Below, one piece after another: positions 17,112 through 26,404 of a stretch of DNA of 64,000 nt. This stretch comes from Sphaerotilus sulfidivorans (GTDB lineage: Bacteria; Pseudomonadota; Gammaproteobacteria; Burkholderiales; Burkholderiaceae_C). The position numbers and the translations under genes are program-made. Where the stretch lies: positions 1-64,000 of the forward strand of contig NZ_JACCPY010000025.1 in assembly GCF_013426975.1 (NCBI RefSeq). The letters run 5' to 3'. Every line of letters starts with the position of its first letter. The first letter of the stretch is position 1. The notes under the pieces are model-generated. The model saw only the letters and a list, made by a program, of their open reading frames with translations, searched no databases and had not been told where the DNA came from.

Positions 17112-18002
17112 ATGACGATGTCCCGTGCTGCCCCCGCCTCGATCAGCGGCTTCACCTTCCTGCGCCACGGCGTGAAGCTCGGCTTCCCGTTCGAGGCCTC
17201 GATCCGCTCGATCCTGCCGCTGGTCGACGAGTTCGTCATCGCGCTGGGCGCCGGCCAGGACGAGACCGAGGCGCGCATCCACGCGCTGGCCGCCGAGCAG
17301 CCCAAGATCCGCATCATCCCGACCCTCTGGAACGAGCGCATGGCCGAGAAGGGCTTCGTCTACGCGCAGCAGAAGATGATCGCCCAGTACGCCTGCACCG
17401 GCGACTGGGCCTTCTACCTCGAGGGCGACGAGGTGCTGCACGAGGCCGAGCTGCCGGCCATCCGCGCCGCGGTCGACCGCCACCACGCCAATCCGGCGGT
17501 CGAGGCGCTGGTGTTCGACTACCTGCACTTCTACGGCTCGCCAGAATGGCTGGCCGTGAGCCCGGCCTGGTACCGGCGCGAATGCCGGCTGATCCGCAAC
17601 ACCATCCGCAGCTACGCGCCCGACGGCCAGTTCTGGGTCGTGATGGACCGCCACCGCCGCGGCCGCCACCCGCAGGCGGCGCTGGCCGGCGCGCACATCT
17701 ACCACTACGGCCATGTGCGCCGGCTCGACTACATGCAGGCCAAGATGGACCAGGTCAGCAAGTACTGGTCGCACCAGCCGCCGAAGATGAGCTACTCGAT
17801 CGATCCGCAGGCGCTGCGCCGCTTCGAGGGCACGCACCCGGCCTGCATGGCCCACTGGCTGGCGCATGACGCCGAGCCCGTCTTCACGCCCGATCCGGCC
17901 CACCCGCTGACCCGCCGCGAGCGCAAGCACCGCAAGGCGATGGTGCTCGAGCGCTGGTTCGGGCTGGACCTGAGCCACAAGCACTACAGGCTGGTGGCCT
18001 GA
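17112..18002 (+). CDS. Glycosyltransferase, family 2-like
   Basis: 296-residue GT-A-like protein. The N-terminus (ISGFTFLRHGVKLGFPFEAS, LVDEFVIALGAGQDET) and the acidic EGDEV motif (~101-105) where the DxD normally lies indicate a nucleotide-sugar glycosyltransferase; the C-terminal part is Arg/His-rich with GHVRRLDYMQAKM. No signal peptide, so cytoplasmic. It is the first of three consecutive plus-strand glycosyltransferases. Donor and acceptor cannot be read from the sequence. A second ATG two codons downstream is a possible start. Confidence 0.82.
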   Translation: MTMSRAAPASISGFTFLRHGVKLGFPFEASIRSILPLVDEFVIALGAGQDETEARIHALAAEQPKIRIIPTLWNERMAEKGFVYAQQKMIAQYACTGDWAFYLEGDEVLHEAELPAIRAAVDRHHANPAVEALVFDYLHFYGSPEWLAVSPAWYRRECRLIRNTIRSYAPDGQFWVVMDRHRRGRHPQAALAGAHIYHYGHVRRLDYMQAKMDQVSKYWSHQPPKMSYSIDPQALRRFEGTHPACMAHWLAHDAEPVFTPDPAHPLTRRERKHRKAMVLERWFGLDLSHKHYRLVA

Positions 18003-18012
18003 CAATACAGGC

Positions 18013-18840
18013 ATGAGTTCCCGCTACACCATCGTCATCCCGGTGCTGAACCAGTGGCGCTACACCGCGCTGTGCCTCGACAGCCTGCAGGCGCAGGGCG
18101 TTCGACCCGCCGACATCCTCGTCATCGACAACGCCAGCACCGACGAGACCCCGGCCCGTCTGGCAGAACGTGCTGCAGAGGACGGCCTGGGCACGCTGGC
18201 CAACCGGGTCAACCTGGGCTGCGGCGGCGCCTGGACGCAGGGCGCGCTGCTGGCGCGCGAGTCCGACTGGGTCGTGCTGCTGAACAACGACGTGCTGGCC
18301 GGACCGCGCGCGATCGACGCGATGCTCGATGCGGCAGAGGCCCGCGGGCTGAAGGTGGTCAGCCCAGGCCTGCTCGAGGGCCAGGAAGACTACGGCTTCG
18401 CGGCCTTCGCGCCGCAGTACCTGCTGAAGATGGCCGGCACGGTGCGCCGCGGCTGGTTCCACGGCGTGTGCTTCGCGGTGCACCGCAGCGTGTTCGAGGC
18501 GATCGGATTCCCCGACACCGACCGCCGTCTGGGTGGCCACGAGGACATGGAGTACCTGGTGCGCTGCCTGCGCGCGGGCATCGAGGTCGGCACCGTCGGC
18601 GACGCGGTCTTCCACCACTTCGGCTCGATCACGCAGAAGGCGATGAAGCAGGAGTCCGGCGCGAAGTCGCTCGGCGACCGGCACTATTTCTACAGCCGCC
18701 TGGGCATGGGCTGGCTGGCGCGCAAGCGCTTCAAGCTGCAGCGCGAGCGCCAGCGCCGGCAGTGGAGCGCCGAGGAAAACGCGCGCAGCGGCCACAGCCT
18801 GCACATGCTGCGGGTCGAGGGCCAGTGGCGATCGGTCTGA
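18013..18840 (+). CDS. Family 2 glycosyltransferase
   Basis: 275-residue GT-A enzyme with YTIVIPVLNQWRYTALCLDS, VIDNASTDETP, the metal-binding LLNNDVL and a later GGHEDMEYLVRCLRAG acceptor-side motif, as in rhamnosyl- and O-antigen transferases. The gene starts ten bases after the previous glycosyltransferase and is probably in the same transcript. Substrate unknown. Confidence 0.88.
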   Translation: MSSRYTIVIPVLNQWRYTALCLDSLQAQGVRPADILVIDNASTDETPARLAERAAEDGLGTLANRVNLGCGGAWTQGALLARESDWVVLLNNDVLAGPRAIDAMLDAAEARGLKVVSPGLLEGQEDYGFAAFAPQYLLKMAGTVRRGWFHGVCFAVHRSVFEAIGFPDTDRRLGGHEDMEYLVRCLRAGIEVGTVGDAVFHHFGSITQKAMKQESGAKSLGDRHYFYSRLGMGWLARKRFKLQRERQRRQWSAEENARSGHSLHMLRVEGQWRSV

Positions 18841-18894
18841 ACGCCCCCACCGTCCGCCAGCACCTGTCACGCTCCCGTCAACGCCTTTGCACGC

Positions 18895-19896
18895 ATGAGT
18901 TCATTCCCCGGGGACGACCGTCCCCTCGTCACCATCCTGTTCCTGGCCTACCAGCAGTCTCAGTGGGCCCGGGCCTCGGCCGAGGCCTGCCTGGCCCAGA
19001 CCGGCGGCCCCTACGAGATCATCCTGTCGGATGACCACTCGAGCGACGGCACTTTCGAGATCCTGCAGCGGGTCGCCGCTGACTACCGCGGCCCGCACCG
19101 GGTCGTCGTGCGGCAGTCGCCCCAGAACGTGGGCATCGGCCAGCACTACAACGATCTGGTGGCGCTGGCGCAGGGCGAGCTGCTGGTGACGATGGCCGCC
19201 GACGACTTCTCGGTCCCGGATCGGGTCGAGCGCCTGCTCGCGGCCTGGGAGTCTTCGGGCCGGCGTGCCGACCTGATCGCCTCGCATGTGATCGACATGG
19301 ACACCGAGGGCGGGCTGCACGACATCATGCCGGTCGACGACCTGTCGCGCTGGCGCGGTCTGCAGACCTGGGCCGAGAAGCGCCCCTATGTGATCGGTGC
19401 CACGCATGCCTTCACGAAGCGCATGATGGAGCGCTTCGGCCCGCTGGACCCGGAGGTCTTCTACGAGGACCAGATCATGGCCTTCCGTGCGCTGGCCGGT
19501 GGCGGCGCGCTGACGGTGGATGCGGCGCTGGTGCACTACCGCCGCGGCGGCACCTCGCGCCGACCGACCTTCCAGGATCCGGACCAGATGAAGCGCTGGA
19601 CACGCCGCCAGACGCTGCGCGAGCTGGCCGAGATGCGCCAGCTGCTCGGGGATGCCGAACGGCTGGGGCCGCAGGCCGTCGCGCTGGTCCGGCAGCATCT
19701 GGGCCTCAACCCCTACCGTTCGGACTACATGTTCCGGCTGGGCGAGGCGACGACCGCAGCCGAGCGCTGGGCGCTGGCACGCAGCTACCGCGAGCTGCCC
19801 TGGTGGTGGCGCACCCGCAAGGCGCTGCACCAGATCTTCCCGGGACCGACGGTGGCGATCAAGCGACTGCAGTCCCGCCTGCGCCGCAGGGACTGA
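18895..19896 (+). CDS. Family 2 glycosyltransferase
   Basis: 333-residue GT-A enzyme: LVTILFLAYQQSQWARASAEA, ILSDDHSSDGTF, NVGIGQHYNDLVALAQGE, MAADDFSVPDRV (DxD-type) and the acceptor-side FYEDQIMAFRALAGGG. The C-terminal 100 residues are basic and helical, ending WWWRTRKALHQIFPG, compatible with membrane association. Last of the three plus-strand glycosyltransferases; it converges with the minus-strand tandem-domain enzyme only 20 bases away. Confidence 0.88.
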   Translation: MSSFPGDDRPLVTILFLAYQQSQWARASAEACLAQTGGPYEIILSDDHSSDGTFEILQRVAADYRGPHRVVVRQSPQNVGIGQHYNDLVALAQGELLVTMAADDFSVPDRVERLLAAWESSGRRADLIASHVIDMDTEGGLHDIMPVDDLSRWRGLQTWAEKRPYVIGATHAFTKRMMERFGPLDPEVFYEDQIMAFRALAGGGALTVDAALVHYRRGGTSRRPTFQDPDQMKRWTRRQTLRELAEMRQLLGDAERLGPQAVALVRQHLGLNPYRSDYMFRLGEATTAAERWALARSYRELPWWWRTRKALHQIFPGPTVAIKRLQSRLRRRD

Positions 19897-19916
19897 TCCT
19901 CCGGTCGCAGGCTCGC

Positions 19917-21881
19917 TCAGGCCGTCTCGGCCTCGACAGACCTGCAGGCCGGGGCCGGGGTCCTGGCACGATCCTCGGCCGCAGGCAAGCCGAGCATCGG
20001 CACGGTCAGGAACCAGGGCTCGAGCAGACTGACGCGGGGCCGATCGGCACGGCTCATGTCCTCGCGCTCCAGGGCCAGCCAGGGGCTGTAGGCCGGATCG
20101 CGCTCGAGCCGCACGCCCCAGCGCCGGCTCATGCACTCGACCTCCCGACGGAAACGCTCGGCCTTGGCCGGCGTGTCGTCCGCGCCACGCGAGACCGATT
20201 CATGGTGGTAGAGCTCGGCGTGCGGCGTCCAGACATTGCGCAGCCCCGCCTCGCGCAGCTTCAGGCACAGGTCGACATCGTTGAAGGCCACTGCCAGATG
20301 ACGCTCGTCGAGTCCGCCGACCGCATCGAAATGGGCACGGCGCAGCACTAGGCAGGCGGCGGTGACCGCACTGAAGGACTGCAGCAGCATCGCCCGGCCC
20401 ATGTAGCCGGCACAGTCGCGCGCGAGGAACTTGTGCGCATGCCCGGCAATGCCGCGCGGACCGAGCAGGATGACGCCGCCATGCTGCAGCCGGCCGTCGC
20501 CATAGAGCAGCCGCGCACCGACCGCGCCGACACCGTCCTGCGCGGCCAGCGCCACCATCTCGTCGAGCCACTCCGGCGTGATGACCTCGATGTCGTTGTT
20601 CAGCAGCACCAGGAATTCGCCGTCGGTGCGCCGGGCGGCCGCATTGTTCAGCGCCGAATAGTTGAAGGGCCGGTCGTCGCGCATCACTCGCACGCGGGCA
20701 TCGCGACGCGTGAGGTCCGCGAGGTAGTCGAGCGTGGCCGGATCGTCCGAGCCATTGTCGATCACCAGGATCTCGTAGTTCGGGTAGGTGGTCAGCGCCA
20801 GCACGCTGTCGAGGCAGGTGCGCAGCAGCGCCAGCCCGTTGCGGGTAGGCACCAGGATGGAGACCCGCGGCGCCGGCTCCGGCCGCGACCAGATCACCCG
20901 GCAGCCGCCTCGTCCGTCATCGATCGCCTGTGCAGCCAGACCGCGCCGATCCAGATGCTCCTGGACCGCCCGGACACGCGCCCGGGCCGCGTAGGACTTG
21001 TGCGCGTCTCCCGTCGAGGTGCTGCCCTGATGCATGCGCCAGTGATAGAGGATGTGCGGAATGTGGACAACATCGCCGCCGTCCGGGCGCGGATCCAGCT
21101 CTTCCGTGCAGCGCAGCAGCAGGTCATGGTCCTGCGCGCCCTCGAAGCCCGCACGCAGACCGCCCAGCCGACGCACCCGCGCGGTGGCGATCATCGTGAA
21201 ATGGCTCGGATAGTTCTGGCCGAGCAGCAGCTCAGGATTCCAGTCCGGCTTGAAGTAGGGCTCGCGGCGCACGCCGGCGGCATCGATCTTGTCCTCGTCC
21301 GAGTACAGCACCTGCGCCTGCGGCCAGTGACCGATCGCCTCGGCCATCAGCAGAAGTGCATGCTCGCGCAGCAGGTCGTCCTGATCGATCCAGCCGACAT
21401 GGCTGCCGCGCACCAGCGCCAGCGCGGTGTTGCTGCAGGCGGAAATATGGCCGTTGGTCTCGCGCGCGACGACGCGGATGCGCGGATCGCGCCGCGCATG
21501 TTCGTGCAGGCGTGGCAGCACCCGGGCATCGGTGGAGGCATCGTCGGCGATGCACAGTTCCCAGTTCGGATAGAGCTGGCGACGCACCGAGGCGATGGCT
21601 TCGTCCAGCCAGCTCAGGTCCGGGTTGTAGACCGGCATGACCAGCGACAGCAGCGGCCGCGCCGGCAGCAGCTGCAGCCGGCGCTCGAGCGCCTCGAGGT
21701 TCTCGCCCTCGATCCGGTCGAACCGGTCGATCCACTCGGCATGCGACAGCGGCGCAGGCGGTCTGGCGACCCGCACCCGATGGCGGCGCTGCAGCCGCTC
21801 CCGGTTGAGCTGGCGCAGCCGCACCAGCATGCGGCGCCACAGCGGCGCCGCGCCACCCTGATTCTCTTGATGTTCTGTCAT
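19917..21881 (-). CDS. Tandem-domain family 2 glycosyltransferase (O-antigen type)
   Basis: 654-residue protein with two GT-A domains in series. The first (~85-330) has LSLVMPVYNPDLSWLDEAI, IADDASTDARV, GWIDQDDLL and the SDEDKID motif; the second (~345-600) has VSILVPTRNGLALLRTCLDS, VIDNGSDDPATL, FLVLLNNDIEV and VAFNDVDLCLKLREAG. This double arrangement is typical of O-antigen or capsule polymer glycosyltransferases. I choose ATG 21881 (MTEHQENQ) because AGGGG lies eight bases upstream; the open frame extends seven codons further. It follows msbA on the same strand. Confidence 0.9.
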   Translation of the reverse strand: MTEHQENQGGAAPLWRRMLVRLRQLNRERLQRRHRVRVARPPAPLSHAEWIDRFDRIEGENLEALERRLQLLPARPLLSLVMPVYNPDLSWLDEAIASVRRQLYPNWELCIADDASTDARVLPRLHEHARRDPRIRVVARETNGHISACSNTALALVRGSHVGWIDQDDLLREHALLLMAEAIGHWPQAQVLYSDEDKIDAAGVRREPYFKPDWNPELLLGQNYPSHFTMIATARVRRLGGLRAGFEGAQDHDLLLRCTEELDPRPDGGDVVHIPHILYHWRMHQGSTSTGDAHKSYAARARVRAVQEHLDRRGLAAQAIDDGRGGCRVIWSRPEPAPRVSILVPTRNGLALLRTCLDSVLALTTYPNYEILVIDNGSDDPATLDYLADLTRRDARVRVMRDDRPFNYSALNNAAARRTDGEFLVLLNNDIEVITPEWLDEMVALAAQDGVGAVGARLLYGDGRLQHGGVILLGPRGIAGHAHKFLARDCAGYMGRAMLLQSFSAVTAACLVLRRAHFDAVGGLDERHLAVAFNDVDLCLKLREAGLRNVWTPHAELYHHESVSRGADDTPAKAERFRREVECMSRRWGVRLERDPAYSPWLALEREDMSRADRPRVSLLEPWFLTVPMLGLPAAEDRARTPAPACRSVEAETA

Positions 21882-21944
21882 GGCTTTCCCCTGTCTGAGC
21901 ATGTTGTCGGCTTCCGGACCGGAGCACGGCCCGTGCCGGCCGGC

Positions 21945-23726
21945 TCAGTCGGAAAGCGGGGCAGTCTGGCCCGGATTCGTTTCCAGACTTTGTGCGCGCA
22001 CCATGTCGGCATAGACACCGCGCTGCGCGATCAGTCCCTCGTGCGTGCCCGACTCGACCACCCGGCCATCGCCGAACACGAAGATGCGATCCGCGCGCCG
22101 CACGGTGCTGAGCCGGTGCGCGATCAGGATGATCGTCTTCTGGCCGGACAGTTGCTCGATGCTTTGCTGAACGACCCGCTCGGATTCGGCATCCAGCGCC
22201 GAGGTGGCCTCGTCGAAGATCCACACCGCGCTGTCCTTGTAGAGCGCACGCGCGATGGCCAGGCGCTGACGCTGGCCGCCCGAGAGCCGGCTGCCGTTGA
22301 CGCCGATGACGCTCTCCAGACCGTCGGGCTGCTGCTCGACGAAGCTCCACAGGTTGGCGGCCTTCAGGCAACTGATGACACGCGCGTCGTCGCGCGGCTG
22401 CGCGTAGGTGACGTTGGCGGCGATCGAGCCGTCGAACAGCACGATGTCCTGCGACACCACCGCGAAGTGGCGCCGCAGCGAGGGCCGGCGGATGTCCTGG
22501 ATCGACACCCCGTCGATCAGCACATCGCCGCCGGTCGGCTGCACGAAGCCCAGCAGCGTGCTGACCATCGTGGTCTTGCCCGCCCCGGAGGCGCCGACGA
22601 AGGCCACCGTCTGGCCGGGGCGGATCGCCATCGACACGCCGTCGATCGCCGGGCGCGGGCTGTCGGGATAGCAGACCTCGAGCGCACGCACGTCGATGTC
22701 GCCGCGACAGGCCGGCAGGTCGCGCGAGCCCGGGTCGGGCTCCTCGGGCGCGTCGATCAGGTCGAAGGCGCCACGCAGCCCGATCAGGCTGTGAATGAAG
22801 GACTGCGACACGTCGGTGAGCTGCTTCAGCGGCGAGATCGTCATCAGGAGCGCGGTCAGGAAGGCGACGAAGTCGCCGACGCTGGCCTCGCCATTGCGCG
22901 CCTGCCACAGCGCCAGCGACAGGATGATCGACACCGCCAGCGCCGAGACGATCTGGGTCGCCGGCGTCAGCAGCGCGCTGCTGGCGATGCGCTTGACCAT
23001 CAGCCGGCGCAGCGTCCAGGCCTCGGACTCGAAGCGGCCGCGCTCGAAGGCATGCGCATCGAAGGTGCGCACGATGCGCCAGGCCCGCGCGGCGTCGTCG
23101 ACGATGTTGACCAGGCGCTGCTGCGACTCGTACTCCAGGCTGCCGACCGCGCTGACGCGCTTGTGCAGTCGCCGCACCACGACGATCATCAGCGGCACCG
23201 TCACCATCGCCAGGATGGTGAGCTGGAAGTTCAGGTACAGCAGATAGCCGAACAGGAACAGGAAGGTCGAGGACGCCCGCAGCAGCGTGTTGAAGTTGTT
23301 CGACAGCGTGGTGATCGAGCCCTGCGGGTCGTTGATCGTCTTGCTGACCGCCAGGCCCGGCGTCAGCCAGCCGAAGACCTTGGCATCGACCTTCAGCAGC
23401 GAGCCCATCAGGTCGCGGCGCACGTCGTAGACCACCCGCGAGGAGGCGTCGGCCATCAGGTAGGTGCCGGCGAAGGTGGTCAGGCCGCGCACCGCGAACA
23501 GCAGGATCACCACCACCGGCACCATCCAGATCGGGAAGCTGTCGGCCGCCTGGAAGCCGCTGTCGAGCAGCTTCTTGAACAGCGCCGGGATCAGCGGCTC
23601 GATCGCCGAGGTCATCAGCAGCGCGACGATCGCGGCGATGTAGCGGGCCTTGTGCTGCGCCACATAGGTGAGCAGCCGCCGGAGCGTGTCGCGATGGCTG
23701 GGCTGGGCGGGAGTCTCTGTGCTCAT
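21945..23726 (-). CDS. msbA: Lipid A export ATP-binding/permease protein MsbA
   Basis: Homodimeric ABC flippase that moves lipid A-core across the inner membrane. 593 residues: six membrane helices (~25-310, including YIAAIVALLMTSAIEPLIPALF) and one ATPase domain with Walker A GASGAGKTT, Q-loop VVSQDIVLFDG, signature LSGGQRQR, Walker B AVWIFDEATSALD and switch His in LIAHRLSTV. In keeping with its role it is surrounded by lipopolysaccharide glycosyltransferases. It starts 16 bases after rng. Confidence 0.96.
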   Translation of the reverse strand: MSTETPAQPSHRDTLRRLLTYVAQHKARYIAAIVALLMTSAIEPLIPALFKKLLDSGFQAADSFPIWMVPVVVILLFAVRGLTTFAGTYLMADASSRVVYDVRRDLMGSLLKVDAKVFGWLTPGLAVSKTINDPQGSITTLSNNFNTLLRASSTFLFLFGYLLYLNFQLTILAMVTVPLMIVVVRRLHKRVSAVGSLEYESQQRLVNIVDDAARAWRIVRTFDAHAFERGRFESEAWTLRRLMVKRIASSALLTPATQIVSALAVSIILSLALWQARNGEASVGDFVAFLTALLMTISPLKQLTDVSQSFIHSLIGLRGAFDLIDAPEEPDPGSRDLPACRGDIDVRALEVCYPDSPRPAIDGVSMAIRPGQTVAFVGASGAGKTTMVSTLLGFVQPTGGDVLIDGVSIQDIRRPSLRRHFAVVSQDIVLFDGSIAANVTYAQPRDDARVISCLKAANLWSFVEQQPDGLESVIGVNGSRLSGGQRQRLAIARALYKDSAVWIFDEATSALDAESERVVQQSIEQLSGQKTIILIAHRLSTVRRADRIFVFGDGRVVESGTHEGLIAQRGVYADMVRAQSLETNPGQTAPLSD

Positions 23727-23742
23727 TCGTCTCGGTCGGTCG

Positions 23743-25230
23743 TCACATCAGGACGATGTCGTACTGCTCCGGGTTCATCGTCGCCTCCGCCTGCAGCGAG
23801 ATCGGCTTGCCGATGAAGTCGCTCAGGCCGGCCAGGTGCGGGCTTTCCTCGTCGAGCAGCATCTCGATCACCGCCGGGCAGGCGATGACACGGAATTCCT
23901 TCGGATTGAACTGCCGCGCCTCGCGCAGGATCTCACGCAGGATGTCGTAGCAGACCGAGCGCGCGGTCTTGACCTGGCCGCGGCCGCCGCAGGTCGGGCA
24001 CGGCTGGCACAGCATGTGCGCCAGCGACTCGCGGGTGCGCTTGCGGGTCATCTCGACCAGACCGAGCTGGGTGAAGCCGCTGACCGTGATCTTGGTGCGG
24101 TCGCGCGCGAGCTGCTTGCGCAGCTCCAGCAGCACCTGCTCCTGGTGGTCGGAGCGGGTCATGTCGATGAAGTCGATGATGATGATGCCGCCCAGATTGC
24201 GCAGCCGCAGCTGGCGCGCGATCGCCTGCGCGGCCTCGAGATTGGTCTTGAAGATGGTGTCGTCGAAGTTGCGCGCACCGACGAAGCCGCCGGTGTTCAC
24301 ATCGATGGTGGTCAGCGCCTCGGTCTGGTCGACCACCAGATAGCCGCCCGACTTCAGGTCGACCCGGCGCGCCAGCGCGCGCTCGATCTCCTGGTCGATG
24401 TTGTAGAGGTCGAAGATCGGCCGCTCGCCGCGGTAGTGCTGCAGCCGCCCGACCGCGCCGGGCGTGTAGAGCTGGCCAAACTCGCGCAGCAGGTCGTACT
24501 GCATGCGCGAGTCGATGCGGATCGAGCCGGTGCGGTCATCGACCAGATCGCGCAGCACCCGCTGCACCAGGCTCAGGTCCTCGAACAGCAGCGAGCCCGG
24601 CGGCGACTTCAGCGCCCGCTCGCGGATCAGCGCCCAGGTCTTGCGCAGGTAGGCGATGTCGTCGCCCAGCTCGGCGTCGGACGCATCCTCGGCATTGGTG
24701 CGCAGGATGAAGCCCCCGCCGCCGCCGGTCTCGCGGTTGCCCACCAGCGCGGTCATGCGCTGGCGCAGCTGGTCGCGCAGCTCGTGCGAGCCGATCTTCT
24801 GCGAGATGCCGATGTGGTCGTCCTGCGGCAGATGCACCAGCAGCCGCCCGGCGATGCTGATCTGGGTCGACAGCCGCGCGCCCTTGGTGCCGATCGGGTC
24901 CTTGATGACCTGCACCACCAGCGTCTGGCCTTCATAGACCAGCTTCTCGATCGGCGGCAGCGTCGTGCCCTCGCCGTGGTGGCCTCGGGCCGTCTGGCCG
25001 TTGATCTGCACATCGGCGACATGCAGGAAGGCGGCACGCTCCAGGCCGATGTCGATGAACGCGCTCTGCATGCCGGGCAGCACGCGCGCGACGCGGCCGG
25101 CATAGATGTTGCCGACCAGGCCGCGCTCGAGCGTGCGCTCGACATGCAGTTCCTGGATGGCTCCGTTCTCGACGATGGCCACGCGCGTCTCCTGCGGCGA
25201 CCAGTTCACCAGAATGTCATGCATCAGCAT
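23743..25230 (-). CDS. rng: Ribonuclease G
   Basis: Endoribonuclease of the RNase E/G family that matures 16S rRNA and decays mRNA. The 495-residue protein (ATG at 25230; MHDILVNW from 25224 is the commoner start) has the S1 domain (~35-125; GNIYAGRVARVLPGMQSAFIDIG), the catalytic DNase I-like region with VDVNTGGFVG-type motif (TTIDVNTGGFVG) and IIIDFIDM, and the zinc-link cysteines in CQPCPTCGGRG. The length fits RNase G, without the RNase E C-terminal scaffold. Confidence 0.96.
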   Translation of the reverse strand: MLMHDILVNWSPQETRVAIVENGAIQELHVERTLERGLVGNIYAGRVARVLPGMQSAFIDIGLERAAFLHVADVQINGQTARGHHGEGTTLPPIEKLVYEGQTLVVQVIKDPIGTKGARLSTQISIAGRLLVHLPQDDHIGISQKIGSHELRDQLRQRMTALVGNRETGGGGGFILRTNAEDASDAELGDDIAYLRKTWALIRERALKSPPGSLLFEDLSLVQRVLRDLVDDRTGSIRIDSRMQYDLLREFGQLYTPGAVGRLQHYRGERPIFDLYNIDQEIERALARRVDLKSGGYLVVDQTEALTTIDVNTGGFVGARNFDDTIFKTNLEAAQAIARQLRLRNLGGIIIIDFIDMTRSDHQEQVLLELRKQLARDRTKITVSGFTQLGLVEMTRKRTRESLAHMLCQPCPTCGGRGQVKTARSVCYDILREILREARQFNPKEFRVIACPAVIEMLLDEESPHLAGLSDFIGKPISLQAEATMNPEQYDIVLM

Positions 25231-25287
25231 CGGTGGGGCTTTCTGTCTGTGTTGTGGCGGCGCTGCCCGGATCAGGCCCGATCAGGA

Positions 25288-25902
25288 TCAGACCGTGGCG
25301 CCGGCCTCCCGCAGCAGGCCCGCGGTCTCGAACAGGGGCAGGCCCATGATGCCCGAATAGCTGCCGGCGATGTGCTCGATCCAGGCGGCCGCGCCGCTCT
25401 GGATCGCATAGGCGCCGGCCTTGCCCATCGGCTCGCCGGAGGCCACATAGGCGGCGATGCGCTCGGGGCCGATCGGCGCGAAGCGCACCGTCGAGCGGCT
25501 CAGGCGCAGCAGCGGCGCGCGCGCGTCCGGCAGCGGCCAGGCCAGCGCGACCGCGGTCAGCACCTGGTGCTCGCGGCCCGACAGCGCCGTCAGCATCTCG
25601 CGGGCCTCGGCGGCGTCGGCCGGCTTGCCCAGGATGCGTCCGTCCAGCGCCACGGTGGTGTCGGCGCACAGGATGGGCAGCGGCGCCAGCGCGCGCCGGG
25701 CCAGCCGCAGCCGCGCGGCCTCCAGCTTGGCCAGCGTGACCCGCTGGACATAGTCGAGCGCCGCCTCGTCCGGCAGCACGGCCTCGAGCGCCTCGGCATC
25801 CTCGTCGTCACCGGGCAGCAGCAGCTCGTGGCGCACGCCGATCTGGTCGAGCAGCTGGCGCCGGCGCGGGCTCTGCGAGGCAAGGTGGATCCGGAAGGTC
25901 AT
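25288..25902 (-). CDS. maf: Maf-like nucleotide pyrophosphatase (YhdE type)
   Basis: House-cleaning dTTP/UTP pyrophosphatase family. From ATG 25902 the protein has 204 residues with the family signature [16 protein letters not shown], the [15 protein letters not shown] motif and the substrate-binding [23 protein letters not shown]-type segment near the C-terminus. An upstream in-frame GTG (25926) would overlap rlmH by eight bases and adds residues the family does not have. It sits 16 bases after rlmH, the usual order in betaproteobacteria. Confidence 0.94.
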   Translation of the reverse strand: MTFRIHLASQSPRRRQLLDQIGVRHELLLPGDDEDAEALEAVLPDEAALDYVQRVTLAKLEAARLRLARRALAPLPILCADTTVALDGRILGKPADAAEAREMLTALSGREHQVLTAVALAWPLPDARAPLLRLSRSTVRFAPIGPERIAAYVASGEPMGKAGAYAIQSGAAAWIEHIAGSYSGIMGLPLFETAGLLREAGATV

Positions 25903-25918
25903 CGAAGGCGACTCGGGC

Positions 25919-26389
25919 TCATTCACGGTGATAGGGATGGCCGGCGTTGACCGACCAGGCGCGGTAGAGCGCCTCGGCCAGCATCACCCGCACGAAGGCA
26001 TGCGGCAGCGTCAGGTCCGACAGGCGCACGCGCTCGTCGGCGTCCTCGCGCAGCGCCGGATCGAGCCCGTCGGGCCCGCCGATCAGCAGCGCGACATCCC
26101 GCCCGTCGTGCTGCCAGGCCTGCAGCCGCTCGGCCAGCGCGACGGTGCTCAGCCGGGTGCCGCGCTCGTCGAGCACCACCCGGCGCACGCCACGCGGCAG
26201 CGCGGCCTCGATGCGCGCGCGCTCGGCCGCCATCAGCGCCTCCACCGGCTTGCCGGTGGTGCGCGGCTCGGTCTTGACGGCCTTGAGCTCCAGCCGGCAG
26301 TCCGGCGGGAAGCGCTTGGCATAGTCGTCGTAGGCCGTCTCGGCCCAGGCCGGCATGCGCTGGCCGACCGCGACGATCGTCAGCTTCAC
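25919..26389 (-). CDS. rlmH: 23S rRNA (pseudouridine-1915-N3)-methyltransferase RlmH
   Basis: SPOUT methyltransferase that methylates pseudouridine 1915 of the large-subunit rRNA. 156 residues, the normal length, with [27 protein letters not shown], the knot motif [12 protein letters not shown] and the C-terminal [17 protein letters not shown] followed by HPYHRE. Follows rsfS by 15 bases. Confidence 0.97.
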   Translation of the reverse strand: MKLTIVAVGQRMPAWAETAYDDYAKRFPPDCRLELKAVKTEPRTTGKPVEALMAAERARIEAALPRGVRRVVLDERGTRLSTVALAERLQAWQHDGRDVALLIGGPDGLDPALREDADERVRLSDLTLPHAFVRVMLAEALYRAWSVNAGHPYHRE

Positions 26390-26404
26390 GGCGCGGACCG
26401 GGCG

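Noticed and set aside
20433-23816. Open frame of 1127 codons on the plus strand
   Set aside because: It is antisense to the tandem glycosyltransferase and msbA, whose domains are unmistakable; composition is Arg/Gln/His-rich as expected of a GC-rich shadow.
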